Virus record (IMG/VR): IMGVR_UViG_3300021378_000100
Location: 1-30,773 of that record
Source: a virus
Length of the DNA stretch: 30,773 nt
Strand: one strand, 5' to 3'
Shown piece by piece: positions 17,444 through 24,835 of this stretch (its first letter is position 1; every line of letters begins with the position of its first letter). A program made the translations under genes and the position numbers. The notes below the pieces were generated by a model, which saw only the letters and a program-made list of their open reading frames with translations, searched no databases and was not told the origin of the DNA.

Positions 17444-18140
17444 TTTCATATTTGATGTTGATGGTACACTAACAGATGCACGTCAGCACATAGACCCAGA
17501 GTTTGAAGAATTTTTACATGAGTTTGTTGAAAAACACTCATGTCATGTCTGTTCTGGCAGTGATTATGAAAAGATTGAAGAACAATTAGGCAAAGATTTA
17601 GTTAATAAGTTTGATACCATATTTGCATGCAGTGGAAATCATCATATTAGCAAAGGCAAAGAAACTTATATCTCAGAATGGCAACTTAACACAGAACAAA
17701 AATGGTTTCTCTTGGATGAGCTAGATAAAATTAGCTATCCTTGGAAACGTGGCAGACACTTAGAAGAACGTATAGGATCAGCTAATTTAAGTATCCCAGG
17801 TAGAAACGCAAATCTAGACGATAGAGCTATGTTTGTTTCATGGGATAAAAAAAAGAAAACAAGAATAAAACTGGCAGAAGATTTTAATAACATATACCCA
17901 CATTTAGAGGCAGTATTAGGCGGCGAAACTGGCATAGATATATTCCAAAGAGGCAAAAGCAAAAAGCAAATACTTGACAAATTTGATCACACATCATTAA
18001 TTTACTTTTTTGGTGATAAAATTTGTCCGGGCGGCAATGATTACGATATTGGCACAGCAACAGACAAATTACCATATGGCAAAAGTTTTAACGTAAAAAA
18101 TTGGCAAGAAACATTCAAAATTCTAAAAACACAATTTTAA
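17433..18140 (+). CDS. Eukaryotic-type phosphomannomutase-like HAD enzyme
   Basis: 235 residues, close to eukaryotic phosphomannomutases (about 245). HAD motif I is FDVDGTLTDAR with nucleophile D8 and acid D10. SGSDYEKIEEQLG (41-53) matches the GGSDxxKIxEQLG motif of that family. PGRNA (122-126), GGETGIDIFQRGKSKKQI (163-180, with Lys of motif III) and YFFGDKICPGGNDYDI (191-206) follow in order. The C2b cap lies between. The family interconverts mannose-6-phosphate and mannose-1-phosphate, the precursor of GDP-sugars. Possible roles are sugar modification of phage or host surface, or a plain phosphatase; the sequence cannot separate these. An AAA-AAA-AAG run at about 17846-17855 is noted but probably has no function. 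Confidence 0.82.
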   Translation: MTNNFIFDVDGTLTDARQHIDPEFEEFLHEFVEKHSCHVCSGSDYEKIEEQLGKDLVNKFDTIFACSGNHHISKGKETYISEWQLNTEQKWFLLDELDKISYPWKRGRHLEERIGSANLSIPGRNANLDDRAMFVSWDKKKKTRIKLAEDFNNIYPHLEAVLGGETGIDIFQRGKSKKQILDKFDHTSLIYFFGDKICPGGNDYDIGTATDKLPYGKSFNVKNWQETFKILKTQF

Positions 18141-18185
18141 TACCATAATCAGTAGATTTATGATGACAAATGATATATACGATAC

Positions 18186-18623
18186 ATGCAATGGAAATAC
18201 AATGGCAATCTTGTTGAAGAGATAGCTGACCAATATATTGGATTTGTATACATCATTACTAATCTGACTAACAACAAAAAATACATAGGCAAAAAATTAG
18301 CTAAGTTTAAAAAAACTCGGCCACCCCTTAAAGGCAAAAAACGTAAAAGAAAATCACTAGTAGAAAGCGACTGGCAGTCATACTGGGGATCTTCTGAACA
18401 CTTATTGGCAGACGTAGATGAATTAGGACCAGAAAACTTTAGTAGAGAAATTTTATATTTTTGTACAACACGTGGCGAACTTTCCTACCTTGAGGCAAAA
18501 GAACAATTCGACAGAGGTGTATTACTTACTGACGAATATTACAATGGCATCATTAACTGCCGTATAGGCGGATCTCAGGCTCTCAAAGAATCACTAAAAA
18601 ATAATATACCCCCTCTGAAATAA
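18186..18623 (+). CDS. GIY-YIG-like endonuclease family protein
   Basis: 145 residues. GFVYIITN (19-26) and KKYIGKK (31-37) are the GIY and YIG elements, followed by a basic stretch (PPLKGKKRKRK), SDWQSYWGSS (61-70) and YLEAKEQF (101-108), where E103 is the likely metal-binding Glu. This layout is like Seg-type free-standing endonucleases, and a very similar protein occurs in many marine T4-like phages as I recall the family. Its conservation there suggests a regular phage function and not just a selfish homing element. It ends at the edge of a hairpin-rich non-coding stretch. Activity not proven. Confidence 0.72.
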   Translation: MQWKYNGNLVEEIADQYIGFVYIITNLTNNKKYIGKKLAKFKKTRPPLKGKKRKRKSLVESDWQSYWGSSEHLLADVDELGPENFSREILYFCTTRGELSYLEAKEQFDRGVLLTDEYYNGIINCRIGGSQALKESLKNNIPPLK

Positions 18624-18629
18624 GCATTG

Positions 18630-19045
18630 AGGAGTCGCCATTTATTTGGTTAGACAACGGAACTTGCTGGGGGACACAAACCAAATGAGTGGGCAATCCT
18701 GAGCCATTGGATCCCACGAGTAGCTGAGTATGTAGCCGTTATTGCATCTCAGTATCTTGCGTTGAAAGCAGCGTGTAAAGGGGTACAGCACAACCGCCTC
18801 TGCCTGAAAAGGTTTCGCTATAACGGTGCACAAGGTGACTGGTAATGACCCTTTTGTCGTGCTTGGCCGAATCAGGCTAAGTGCGACTTTAGTTCATGGT
18901 AATAACCAATTATATTAACCACAATATATAATACGATTTCGAATGTATCAGAAGAAAAAAATTCAATCGAACGATAGTGAAGATTGATGATGTCGTAAGA
19001 CATCAGATAAAGGTACTAACATAATATATAAAAGAATCGTTCTGA
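18630..19045 (+). ncRNA. Hairpin-rich intergenic region, candidate structured RNA
   Basis: About 420 bases without a gene between the convergent GIY-YIG and gp26 units. Inverted repeats seen: 18644-18651 with 18679-18686 (8 bp); 18689-18699 with 18709-18717 (9 bp, two-base bulge); 18724-18732 with 18745-18752; 18760-18764 with 18769-18773 around a 4-base loop; 18856-18868 with 18875-18887 (13 bp including wobble pairs, 6-base loop); 18934-18944 with 18961-18969; 18988-18994 with 18999-19005 closing a GTAA tetraloop; and 18969-18975 with 19036-19042. The part to 18900 is more GC-rich than the neighbours. The strand is assumed from the upstream gene. No clear promoter or U-tract terminator was found. 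It could instead be a two-way transcription end. Confidence 0.5.
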
Positions 19046-19273
19046 CTAAAATGTTTTCTTACCTTGCGCAGCGGCTAATTGGTCTTCTCTTGCTTTTGCT
19101 TTTTCCTTGAATGTTTCCATGATTTCTTCGTGTTGATATAATGGTAGTTCATACAACTCTTTGAGATCAAATATTCCATCGCTGTATATAACTATACTAA
19201 ACACTTGGCCTCTCATTGTCTTAGATTCATTGTTTAACGTCTTAATCACATCAGAAGCGTCTTGTGTTCTCAA
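19046..19273 (-). CDS. Small gp26-linked ORF, probable frameshift extension or gp51-like hub assembly factor
   Basis: 75 codons, read from TTG at 19273, which overlaps the gp26 TGA as TTGA. No ribosome site precedes it. The residues VIYSDGIFDLKELYELPLYQ, followed by a charged helix and an Ala/Gln/Lys-rich tail, resemble small baseplate hub assembly proteins that accompany gp26 in T4-like phages. Its frame lies -1 relative to gp26, and the frame stays open back through a U9 run near the gp26 end, so it may be made as a gp26 fusion. It may act like T4 gp51, a catalyst of hub assembly, but this is inferred from position and size only. Confidence 0.6.
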   Translation of the reverse strand: MRTQDASDVIKTLNNESKTMRGQVFSIVIYSDGIFDLKELYELPLYQHEEIMETFKEKAKAREDQLAAAQGKKTF

Positions 19274-20103
19274 TTGTTGGTGAAAAAAAAAGTTGGATTA
19301 AACTCCACAGCACTTTCAAATTCTTTCGAACATGATTCATTACTGCAACTAAATTTGAACTTGTCATTGATGCCATTTTGGTTTTGCATTTTATTTGCTC
19401 TTTGTAGAGTTTTCATTGTAGCACCGTCAATATTATTGAGCCATTCAATAATCTCTTCCACCGTAGTTACCTTGGAACCGTCTGGTAGTATTACAGCTTC
19501 GATACCATCTGCAATTAGTACCATTGTTGCGGCTGTTGTTTTTGATAAACTCTCTTCAAATAATTTTTTTGCCTGATCAGGTGGTAAGTCACTAGTTAAG
19601 TTTTGCGTAATTGACACTGCTTCAGTAGTTTTAATACTTGATGCAGTCATACTACGTAATGTATTGGGTTTAAACTGTATAGTTAGTTTGTTTGGTAGTT
19701 CAATTTCAACTTGCTCAATAGTTTTTACATTGCTAAGAATGTTTGGTATACTAATTAAGTAGTTTTCAGTTGTATTACAATGTGGACATGTAGCATTTAC
19801 TTGTAAGTTTCCATCATTGTTACTAATACGACTAGCAATTAAAATAACATCAACATCAGACATTGCAACCTCATATGGGTCGATGATATCAGGACATACA
19901 CTTTTTATTACATCATACAATGACTCTCCATTATATAAACTATCAGGTATTTTCAATAGCATTTCATCTTTGAAGCTCATTGGATATACACCAATCTCTC
20001 CGTCGTCAGTTAGTCGTGGCTTGTTCTTATACCATTTACCGCCACTTGGTAGCTTGATATAAATTTCTTTTGTTCGATAAAAGTTACTTAATGATTGAGT
20101 CAT
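19270..20103 (-). CDS. gp26: Baseplate hub protein gp26-like
   Basis: 277 residues (T4 gp26 is 208). FYRTKEIYIKLPSGGKWY at the start, then YPMSFKDEMLLKIPDSLYNG, VIKSVCPDI and DVDVILIASRIS form the known N-terminal pattern of gp26-type hub proteins. Four cysteines, C106-x-x-C109 and C253 with C258, could form a zinc ribbon interrupted by a long helical insert. The role is in assembly of the central baseplate hub. An AGGA ribosome site and a late-box variant lie upstream. Near the 3' end is a run of nine U in the message, in the frame of a U-UUU-UUU slippery heptamer. Confidence 0.78.
   Translation of the reverse strand: MTQSLSNFYRTKEIYIKLPSGGKWYKNKPRLTDDGEIGVYPMSFKDEMLLKIPDSLYNGESLYDVIKSVCPDIIDPYEVAMSDVDVILIASRISNNDGNLQVNATCPHCNTTENYLISIPNILSNVKTIEQVEIELPNKLTIQFKPNTLRSMTASSIKTTEAVSITQNLTSDLPPDQAKKLFEESLSKTTAATMVLIADGIEAVILPDGSKVTTVEEIIEWLNNIDGATMKTLQRANKMQNQNGINDKFKFSCSNESCSKEFESAVEFNPTFFFTNN
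19283..19291 (-). promoter_or_regulatory. Candidate -1 ribosomal frameshift site (U9 run) in gp26
   Basis: On the minus strand the gp26 message reads ACT TTT TTT TTC ACC AAC AAT TGA. T-TTT-TTT and T-TTT-TTC are both slippery heptamers in the correct frame. A -1 slip gives TTT CAC CAA CAA TTG AGA and continues into the 75-codon ORF without a stop. The fusion would be about 350 residues. A possible weak stem (ACGCTT with AAG-A-CGT) starts about 20 bases downstream. Confidence 0.55.
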
Positions 20104-20111
20104 CTTAGTCC

Positions 20112-20119
20112 TATAAATA
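20112..20119 (+). promoter_or_regulatory. Late promoter box (TATAAATA) for the tape-measure-like gene
   Basis: Exact TATAAATA, preceded by C, 38 bases before the ATG at 20158. It lies in the 54-base gap between divergent gp26 and the 606-residue gene, facing the minus-strand box at 20131-20138. Confidence 0.7.
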
Positions 20120-20130
20120 CATATATAAGT

Positions 20131-20138
20131 TATTTATC
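20131..20138 (-). promoter_or_regulatory. Late promoter box variant (GATAAATA) for gp26
   Basis: On the minus strand GATAAATA, one base from the consensus, 27 bases before the gp26 ATG, with an AGGA ribosome site between. The two divergent boxes here are only 11 bases apart, so the two polymerase sites would overlap. Confidence 0.5.
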
Positions 20139-20157
20139 TAAGTAAAGTGAGCACTTA

Positions 20158-21978
20158 ATGGCATCAATAACAATACCATATGGTAATAGTAGTATACCAG
20201 TAGAAATTCCAGATTTTGCTCTGGAGTCTACTCAGCAAGATATTGTACGTGAATCATCTGAAACAAATAGTTTACTATCACAAATTGCAAGCCATATGGG
20301 TGTAGAAGTTAAAACAAGTCAAGCACAAGAAAAAGCTACTGATGAATTAATTAGTAAAATAGAACAAAACAACAAAGAAACTAAGACTCTTGGCAGAACT
20401 ATTAGAGATGGTGCTTTAAAAGCACCAAATGCAGTAGGTAATCAGCTTGCTGGTATGACAGGAAAAGAAGGTATGTCTGATCTCATGGGTCAAGGCGGTA
20501 TACTTGGTAGTATTCCTGGTCTTGCTAACGCTGGTGCAATGATGGGTAGTATGTTTGGCATACTTGAAGAATTTGGTGCTAGTATGAGTGCACTTCGTCG
20601 TGTTGGTGCAGGTGTTGGTGTTAATTTAATTGAACTTAGAGAAAGTGCTGCACAAGTCGGCCTTGGTATGGAAAGTCTTGGTAAAATTGTTACTGATAAT
20701 GGGGCAACTATACGATCATTGGGCACTAATACAAATGAAGGTACGCAGAATTTTCTAAGACTTAATAGAGAACTACGGAATGCAACTGAAGATTTGGGAT
20801 TTTTTGGTCTTAATTCAACCGAAATGTCGGCAGTGTTAACTGATGAAATTGAAACTCGTCGTAGAGCTAGAATGGATTTAAGCCAAGAAGAAGACGATCG
20901 TAAAGGTCTAATTAACACAATTAAAGAAAACTTACGTATGCAAGAAGCTATGGCGGCAGCAACTGGTACTGATTTAGCTGATAGAATTAAAGCACAGCAA
21001 GCATTCAAAGAAGATTCAAGAATAGCATTACTAAGACGTAGTATGGATGAACAACAAATACAAGCAATGAACAATGTTACTGGTGCATTCACGCAATTAG
21101 GAGACGGTGTTGGGCGAGGAGTTTTTGAACAAGTTGTAATGCAATTACTAAGTGGTGGTAATATTGGACAAGTTGACGGGGCTGCTGAACTTAATGCCTT
21201 TTTACAAGCAGAAGGTGTTGATATGCTAGGTACTGCTCGGGCAGCAGTTGAAGCAATTAGATCAGGAACTGTAGACGGATCAGAACAAATTGTAACTGAA
21301 TTTGCAAATCAAATTGCAGCAATTGATAATGAAAGATTGTCAACACTTGGCTCAGTTGGAGTCGGTGGTGCTACTATGGTTTTAGATTTAATAAACAGTG
21401 TATTAACTACAACTCAAGGAGCCATTGATGACGCAATGCGCAATTTAGACGATCCAGCCAATCAAGCAGACTTAGATCTTAGCGGTACTAGAAATAGAAT
21501 GGATGTTGCAGCGGCGCAGTTTAGAACAACATTAATGCAAAGTATACTTAATGCATTTGATATTGACGATATCAGAGACTCTAACTTTGTAGATTTTGTT
21601 AAAAATATTCAAGATTTTCCTGCTAGTGAAAATTTTCGAAACTTTATGGATATGATAAGTAAATTTAATGCATACGCCAGTGGTGGTGCTGGAATTGTGT
21701 TTACCATGTCAGACATTGGTAATCCAACAAATGCCGAAGCAGCCGTTGCGCAAGCTGTAGCATTAAGAAACTTATTAAGAGGTGGCGGAGTTGACATACC
21801 AGGAGCTGATCTCTTAGCAGGCGGTGGTTTGGCAACGATTTTAGGTGCTGAAGCATTTAACACAATGTTTCCAGATGGTATCCCAACAGGCGAAAACATG
21901 GAAGGTTTGTCAGCCGCCATTCGAGCATTAGAGGCGGCGATCAGAGGTTTAACCGTTCCTGACCCAACCAGTGACTAA
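20158..21978 (+). CDS. Tape-measure-like tail/hub protein (candidate gp29 counterpart)
   Basis: 606 residues, close to T4 gp29 (590), the tail length determinant and hub subunit. It is mostly alpha-helical: a heptad-like stretch at about 25-90, a Gly/Ala/Met-rich hydrophobic segment at about 112-150 (GSIPGLANAGAMMGSMFGIL), long charged helices at about 230-310, and a second hydrophobic Gly/Val segment near 400-420. Such helical proteins with hydrophobic patches are typical of tape measures. It lies next to gp26, as gp29 does in T4. No direct sequence motif of gp29 is recognised, so identity rests on size, composition and place. It has its own late box. No signal peptide. Confidence 0.5.
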   Translation: MASITIPYGNSSIPVEIPDFALESTQQDIVRESSETNSLLSQIASHMGVEVKTSQAQEKATDELISKIEQNNKETKTLGRTIRDGALKAPNAVGNQLAGMTGKEGMSDLMGQGGILGSIPGLANAGAMMGSMFGILEEFGASMSALRRVGAGVGVNLIELRESAAQVGLGMESLGKIVTDNGATIRSLGTNTNEGTQNFLRLNRELRNATEDLGFFGLNSTEMSAVLTDEIETRRRARMDLSQEEDDRKGLINTIKENLRMQEAMAAATGTDLADRIKAQQAFKEDSRIALLRRSMDEQQIQAMNNVTGAFTQLGDGVGRGVFEQVVMQLLSGGNIGQVDGAAELNAFLQAEGVDMLGTARAAVEAIRSGTVDGSEQIVTEFANQIAAIDNERLSTLGSVGVGGATMVLDLINSVLTTTQGAIDDAMRNLDDPANQADLDLSGTRNRMDVAAAQFRTTLMQSILNAFDIDDIRDSNFVDFVKNIQDFPASENFRNFMDMISKFNAYASGGAGIVFTMSDIGNPTNAEAAVAQAVALRNLLRGGGVDIPGADLLAGGGLATILGAEAFNTMFPDGIPTGENMEGLSAAIRALEAAIRGLTVPDPTSD

Positions 21979-21979
21979 T

Positions 21980-21987
21980 GATAAATA
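21980..21987 (+). promoter_or_regulatory. Late promoter box variant (GATAAATA) for the portal operon
   Basis: GATAAATA begins 2 bases after the stop of the tape-measure-like gene and 26 bases before the portal ATG, with an AGAGA ribosome site between. Confidence 0.55.
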
Positions 21988-22013
21988 CATATAATTAAAA
22001 GAAAGAGATAGCT

Positions 22014-23684
22014 ATGTCGTGGAAAAAACACTTCACTGTATATAATGGACCAAATGGAGAAGCAAGACCAAGCAGTTCTAGCCGCTTTCAAAGTTGGCTA
22101 CCCGAAGTGTACAGTGGACAACCAAATCGTGTAGAACGTTATATGCAGTACGATCAAATGGATATGGACAGTGAAGTTAATGCTGCCCTTGACATCATTG
22201 CTGAGTTTAGTACACAAGTAGATGAAAGTACAAAATTACCATTTAGTTTAGATTATAGTGGTGATGTTACTGAAAGCGAAACAAAAATATTAGAACAAAC
22301 ACTGCGCCAATGGTGTAATTTACAAGATTGGGATAGAAAAATCTTTAAGACATTCCGTAATGCTATTAAGTACGGGGATCAATTCTTTATTAGAGATCCA
22401 GAAACATGGGAAATGTACTACGTAAATCCAGTTGATGTTACTAAAGTTATTGTAAACGAAGCAAAAGGTAAAGAACCTGAACAGTATGTTCTTAAAAATT
22501 TAGACTTAAACATGCAAAATAAAACAGTGAGTGAGCCTATTAAACATAGTGAAACTTACAGCACTGTTAATAGTACAATGCGTGGTACAGAACGTAATGC
22601 ACTTGGAACTGGTGGCGATTATAGTAGTTCATTAGGGAACATACATGAATACAATGTAGATGCTACACATATTGTACATGCTGCCTTAACTGAAGGTATG
22701 GATAGTGACTTTCCATTTGGTGCAAGTATTTTAGATCCAATCTTTAAAACTTACAAACAAAAAGAACTACTAGAAGATAGTATTATTATCTATCGTGTGC
22801 AACGTGCACCTGAGCGTAGAGTATTTTATGTTGATGTAGGTAATATGCCAGCAAACAAAGCTATGGGGTTTGTTGAGCGTGTTAAAAACGAAATACACCA
22901 AAAGCGCATTCCAAGTAAAACCGGCGGCGGTTCAAGTATTATGGATGCAAGCTATAATCCACTTAGTATTATGGAAGACTACTTCTTTGCACAAACTGCT
23001 GAAGGCAGAGGCAGTAAAGTTGAAGTGTTACCAGGTGGAGATAACTTAGGTCAAATTGATGACTTACGTTATTTTACAAACAAAATGCTAAGAGCATTGC
23101 GTGTACCTAGCAGCTACTTACCAACAGGACCAGACGATGGTACAGCAACATACGTAGATGGTAGAGTAGGAACAGCATTTATTCAAGAGTATAGATTCAA
23201 TCAATACTGTCAAAGATTACAAAAAATTATTTGTCCTGTGTTTGATACAGAGTTTAAATTGTTCATGAAAAACAGAGGTATTAATATTGACAGTAGTATT
23301 TTTGATCTTACATTTGTGGAGCCGCAGAGCTTTAGTGAATATAAAGAAATCGAAGTACATGCTGCAAGAGCTAATGTATTTGGCTCATTGGAAGGTGTGG
23401 ATTATTTAAGTAGACGCTTTATGATGAGTAAGTATCTCGGTCTTAGTGAAGATGAGATTCTTGAAAATGAACGCATGTGGATGGAAGAAAACAAATCAGG
23501 AACTGCACCAAGTGCAGATAGCGAACCAGGACTTGGAAGTGTTGGTGTTCGTGGATTTGATATTGACAGTGGAGATACTCCAGATATGGGAGATTTAGAA
23601 GCTGGTGATACTGGCGGAGATGAATCGCCAATTAGCGGGGCTGAAAATGCAACAGCACCAGTAGGAGGAGACGAAAATGCGTAG
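22014..23684 (+). CDS. gp20: Portal vertex protein gp20
   Basis: 556 residues (T4 gp20 is 524). The N-terminal portion with YDQMDMDSEVNAALDIIAEF and the run KIFKTFRNAIKYGDQFFIRD are hallmark gp20 segments, as are the later VQRAPERRVFYVDVGNMPAN and LRVPSSYLPTG. The protein forms the dodecameric ring through which DNA enters and leaves, and it starts prohead assembly. The C-terminal 70 residues are Gly/Asp/Ala-rich and variable. The gene overlaps the small basic protein gene after it by 8 bases. Confidence 0.97.
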   Translation: MSWKKHFTVYNGPNGEARPSSSSRFQSWLPEVYSGQPNRVERYMQYDQMDMDSEVNAALDIIAEFSTQVDESTKLPFSLDYSGDVTESETKILEQTLRQWCNLQDWDRKIFKTFRNAIKYGDQFFIRDPETWEMYYVNPVDVTKVIVNEAKGKEPEQYVLKNLDLNMQNKTVSEPIKHSETYSTVNSTMRGTERNALGTGGDYSSSLGNIHEYNVDATHIVHAALTEGMDSDFPFGASILDPIFKTYKQKELLEDSIIIYRVQRAPERRVFYVDVGNMPANKAMGFVERVKNEIHQKRIPSKTGGGSSIMDASYNPLSIMEDYFFAQTAEGRGSKVEVLPGGDNLGQIDDLRYFTNKMLRALRVPSSYLPTGPDDGTATYVDGRVGTAFIQEYRFNQYCQRLQKIICPVFDTEFKLFMKNRGINIDSSIFDLTFVEPQSFSEYKEIEVHAARANVFGSLEGVDYLSRRFMMSKYLGLSEDEILENERMWMEENKSGTAPSADSEPGLGSVGVRGFDIDSGDTPDMGDLEAGDTGGDESPISGAENATAPVGGDENA

Positions 23685-23880
23685 TAATGAATTTCTAATT
23701 GAGTACTATGATGCAGAAGATAACGAGTATGCAAATCGTAAAATTGACGATACTAGACGTAGTAGATTAACACTAAAACACATTAATAGACTACGTAAAC
23801 AACGTGAAATTCACAAGACAGAACACGCATCTCGAACAGAAAGAGTGCAACAAATATACCGTAGACCCGCAGCTCAATAA
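23677..23880 (+). CDS. Small basic prohead core protein (between portal and acidic core protein)
   Basis: 67 residues; the C-terminal two thirds are very basic (LTLKHINRLRKQREIHKTEH, then VQQIYRRP). In T4 the genes between portal and protease encode prohead core proteins gp67 and gp68. The place here, the 8-base overlap with gp20 and the small size support such a role, and a short LKHINRLRK-type protein is common at this place in marine T4-like phages. Direct homology to gp67 or gp68 is not shown. A strong terminator hairpin follows. Confidence 0.65.
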   Translation: MRSNEFLIEYYDAEDNEYANRKIDDTRRSRLTLKHINRLRKQREIHKTEHASRTERVQQIYRRPAAQ

Positions 23881-23890
23881 TAAATTTTAA

Positions 23891-23950
23891 GGTGTAAAAA
23901 CTACTTATCTTGACTTTTTAGTCAAAAAGTACAGTTTTTACGCCTTTTTT
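23891..23950 (+). terminator. Rho-independent terminator after the portal unit
   Basis: GGTGTAAAAACT (23891-23902) pairs with AGTTTTTACGCC (23933-23944), with further inner pairing ACTT/AAGT and TTGAC/GTCAA, followed by T6. This very long hairpin separates gp20 from the next late box. Confidence 0.8.
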
Positions 23951-23970
23951 CTATGGTAAAACGTATTGGT

Positions 23971-23978
23971 AATAAATA
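23971..23978 (+). promoter_or_regulatory. Late promoter box variant (AATAAATA) for the prohead/capsid operon
   Basis: AATAAATA, one base from consensus, 49 bases before the ATG of the acidic core protein and just after the terminator, so it can restart late transcription for the core, protease, scaffold and capsid genes. Confidence 0.5.
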
Positions 23979-24027
23979 ATACTTGTAAACCAGCAATGGT
24001 AAGCCTGAATTTTTAAGGAGATATAGA

Positions 24028-24834
24028 ATGAGTAATCATAAGGATTCATTAACTAAGGTCCTTGAATATCTTGTCAACGAAGATCGTGAAAAGGCAGCAG
24101 ACCTTTTACACGATGTTTTTGTTGAGAAAGCAAAAAATCATTGGGCAGCACTTTCTGAAAGTGATGAGTCAGTGGAAGAAGATATTCAAGATGAAGATCT
24201 AGACGAAACATATGATGTTGAAGTTGAAGAAGGTATCGACAATTACGATGCAGAAGAAGACTTCTTGAACGACATCGAAACTGCAGAAGACGAAATCGAA
24301 GCTGAAGAAGTATTTGGCGAAGATGACGACGAAGCCGATGAAATGGAACCTGAAGGTGACATGGATATGGATATGGGCGACGAAGAGTCAGGTGACGAAG
24401 AAGCACCTGAAGCTGAGGAAGCCATGGCCAATGTAGAAGATGCTATTGCAGAACTACGTGCAGCATTTGCTGATATGATGGACGATGAGCCAGCTGACGA
24501 ACCAGAAATGGAAGAAGTAGCAGCTTTTGAATCCGACGATGCAGATGAAGAAGAAGTCGAAGCAGTTGAAGAAGGCGCTACAATGTCAGCAGTAAGTGTA
24601 TCACATACAGCAGGCGATGACGGTGCACATTCACCAGTAGGCCCAGGTGACAGTTCAATGTCAGATGCAAAGCCAGTTGACATCGCAGGTGGCGCAGCAG
24701 AAGCAGGTGGCAAAGCGCCAGCAGCTAAAGACATGGGTGTTACAGGACCACAAGAAGCAGGTTCGCCAAGTGCGGCACCAGCTCCAAAGCGTGAAACAAC
24801 ATCAAGTACCGGTCCAGTAAGAGAGATGAAGTAA
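24028..24834 (+). CDS. Acidic prohead core protein (gp67/gp68-like)
   Basis: 268 residues with three parts. An N-terminal helix (KDSLTKVLEYLVNEDREKAA, then HDVFVEKAKNHW) is like the start of prohead core proteins in T4-like phages. A long Glu/Asp region follows (about 43-190, broken by an amphipathic helix NVEDAIAELRAAFADMM). The last 80 residues are rich in Gly, Ala, Pro and Ser. Together with the scaffold gp22 it should fill the prohead and be cut by gp21. Much longer than T4 gp67 (80 residues). It has a perfect AAGGAG ribosome site and is followed one base later by gp21. The minus-strand Ser-rich ORF opposite it is an artefact of its codon bias. Confidence 0.7.
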   Translation: MSNHKDSLTKVLEYLVNEDREKAADLLHDVFVEKAKNHWAALSESDESVEEDIQDEDLDETYDVEVEEGIDNYDAEEDFLNDIETAEDEIEAEEVFGEDDDEADEMEPEGDMDMDMGDEESGDEEAPEAEEAMANVEDAIAELRAAFADMMDDEPADEPEMEEVAAFESDDADEEEVEAVEEGATMSAVSVSHTAGDDGAHSPVGPGDSSMSDAKPVDIAGGAAEAGGKAPAAKDMGVTGPQEAGSPSAAPAPKRETTSSTGPVREMK

Positions 24835-24835
24835 T

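Noticed and set aside
17840-17900. A-AAA-AAG slippery sequence in the HAD enzyme gene
   Set aside because: A -1 slip would give only about a dozen extra codons before a stop, and would remove the conserved catalytic C-terminal motifs; A-runs are common in this AT-rich DNA.
18630-18905. tmRNA or RNase P RNA as identity of the structured region
   Set aside because: No tRNA-like end with a T-loop, no tag-like reading frame, and no RNase P core motifs were seen.
18930-18955. TTCGAAT resembling a tRNA T-loop
   Set aside because: Loop length is wrong and no acceptor, D or anticodon arms can be placed around it.
20490-21092. 200-residue minus-strand ORF inside the tape-measure-like gene
   Set aside because: Opposite a long, well-started plus-strand gene; composition is Ser/Leu/Pro-biased and matches no family.
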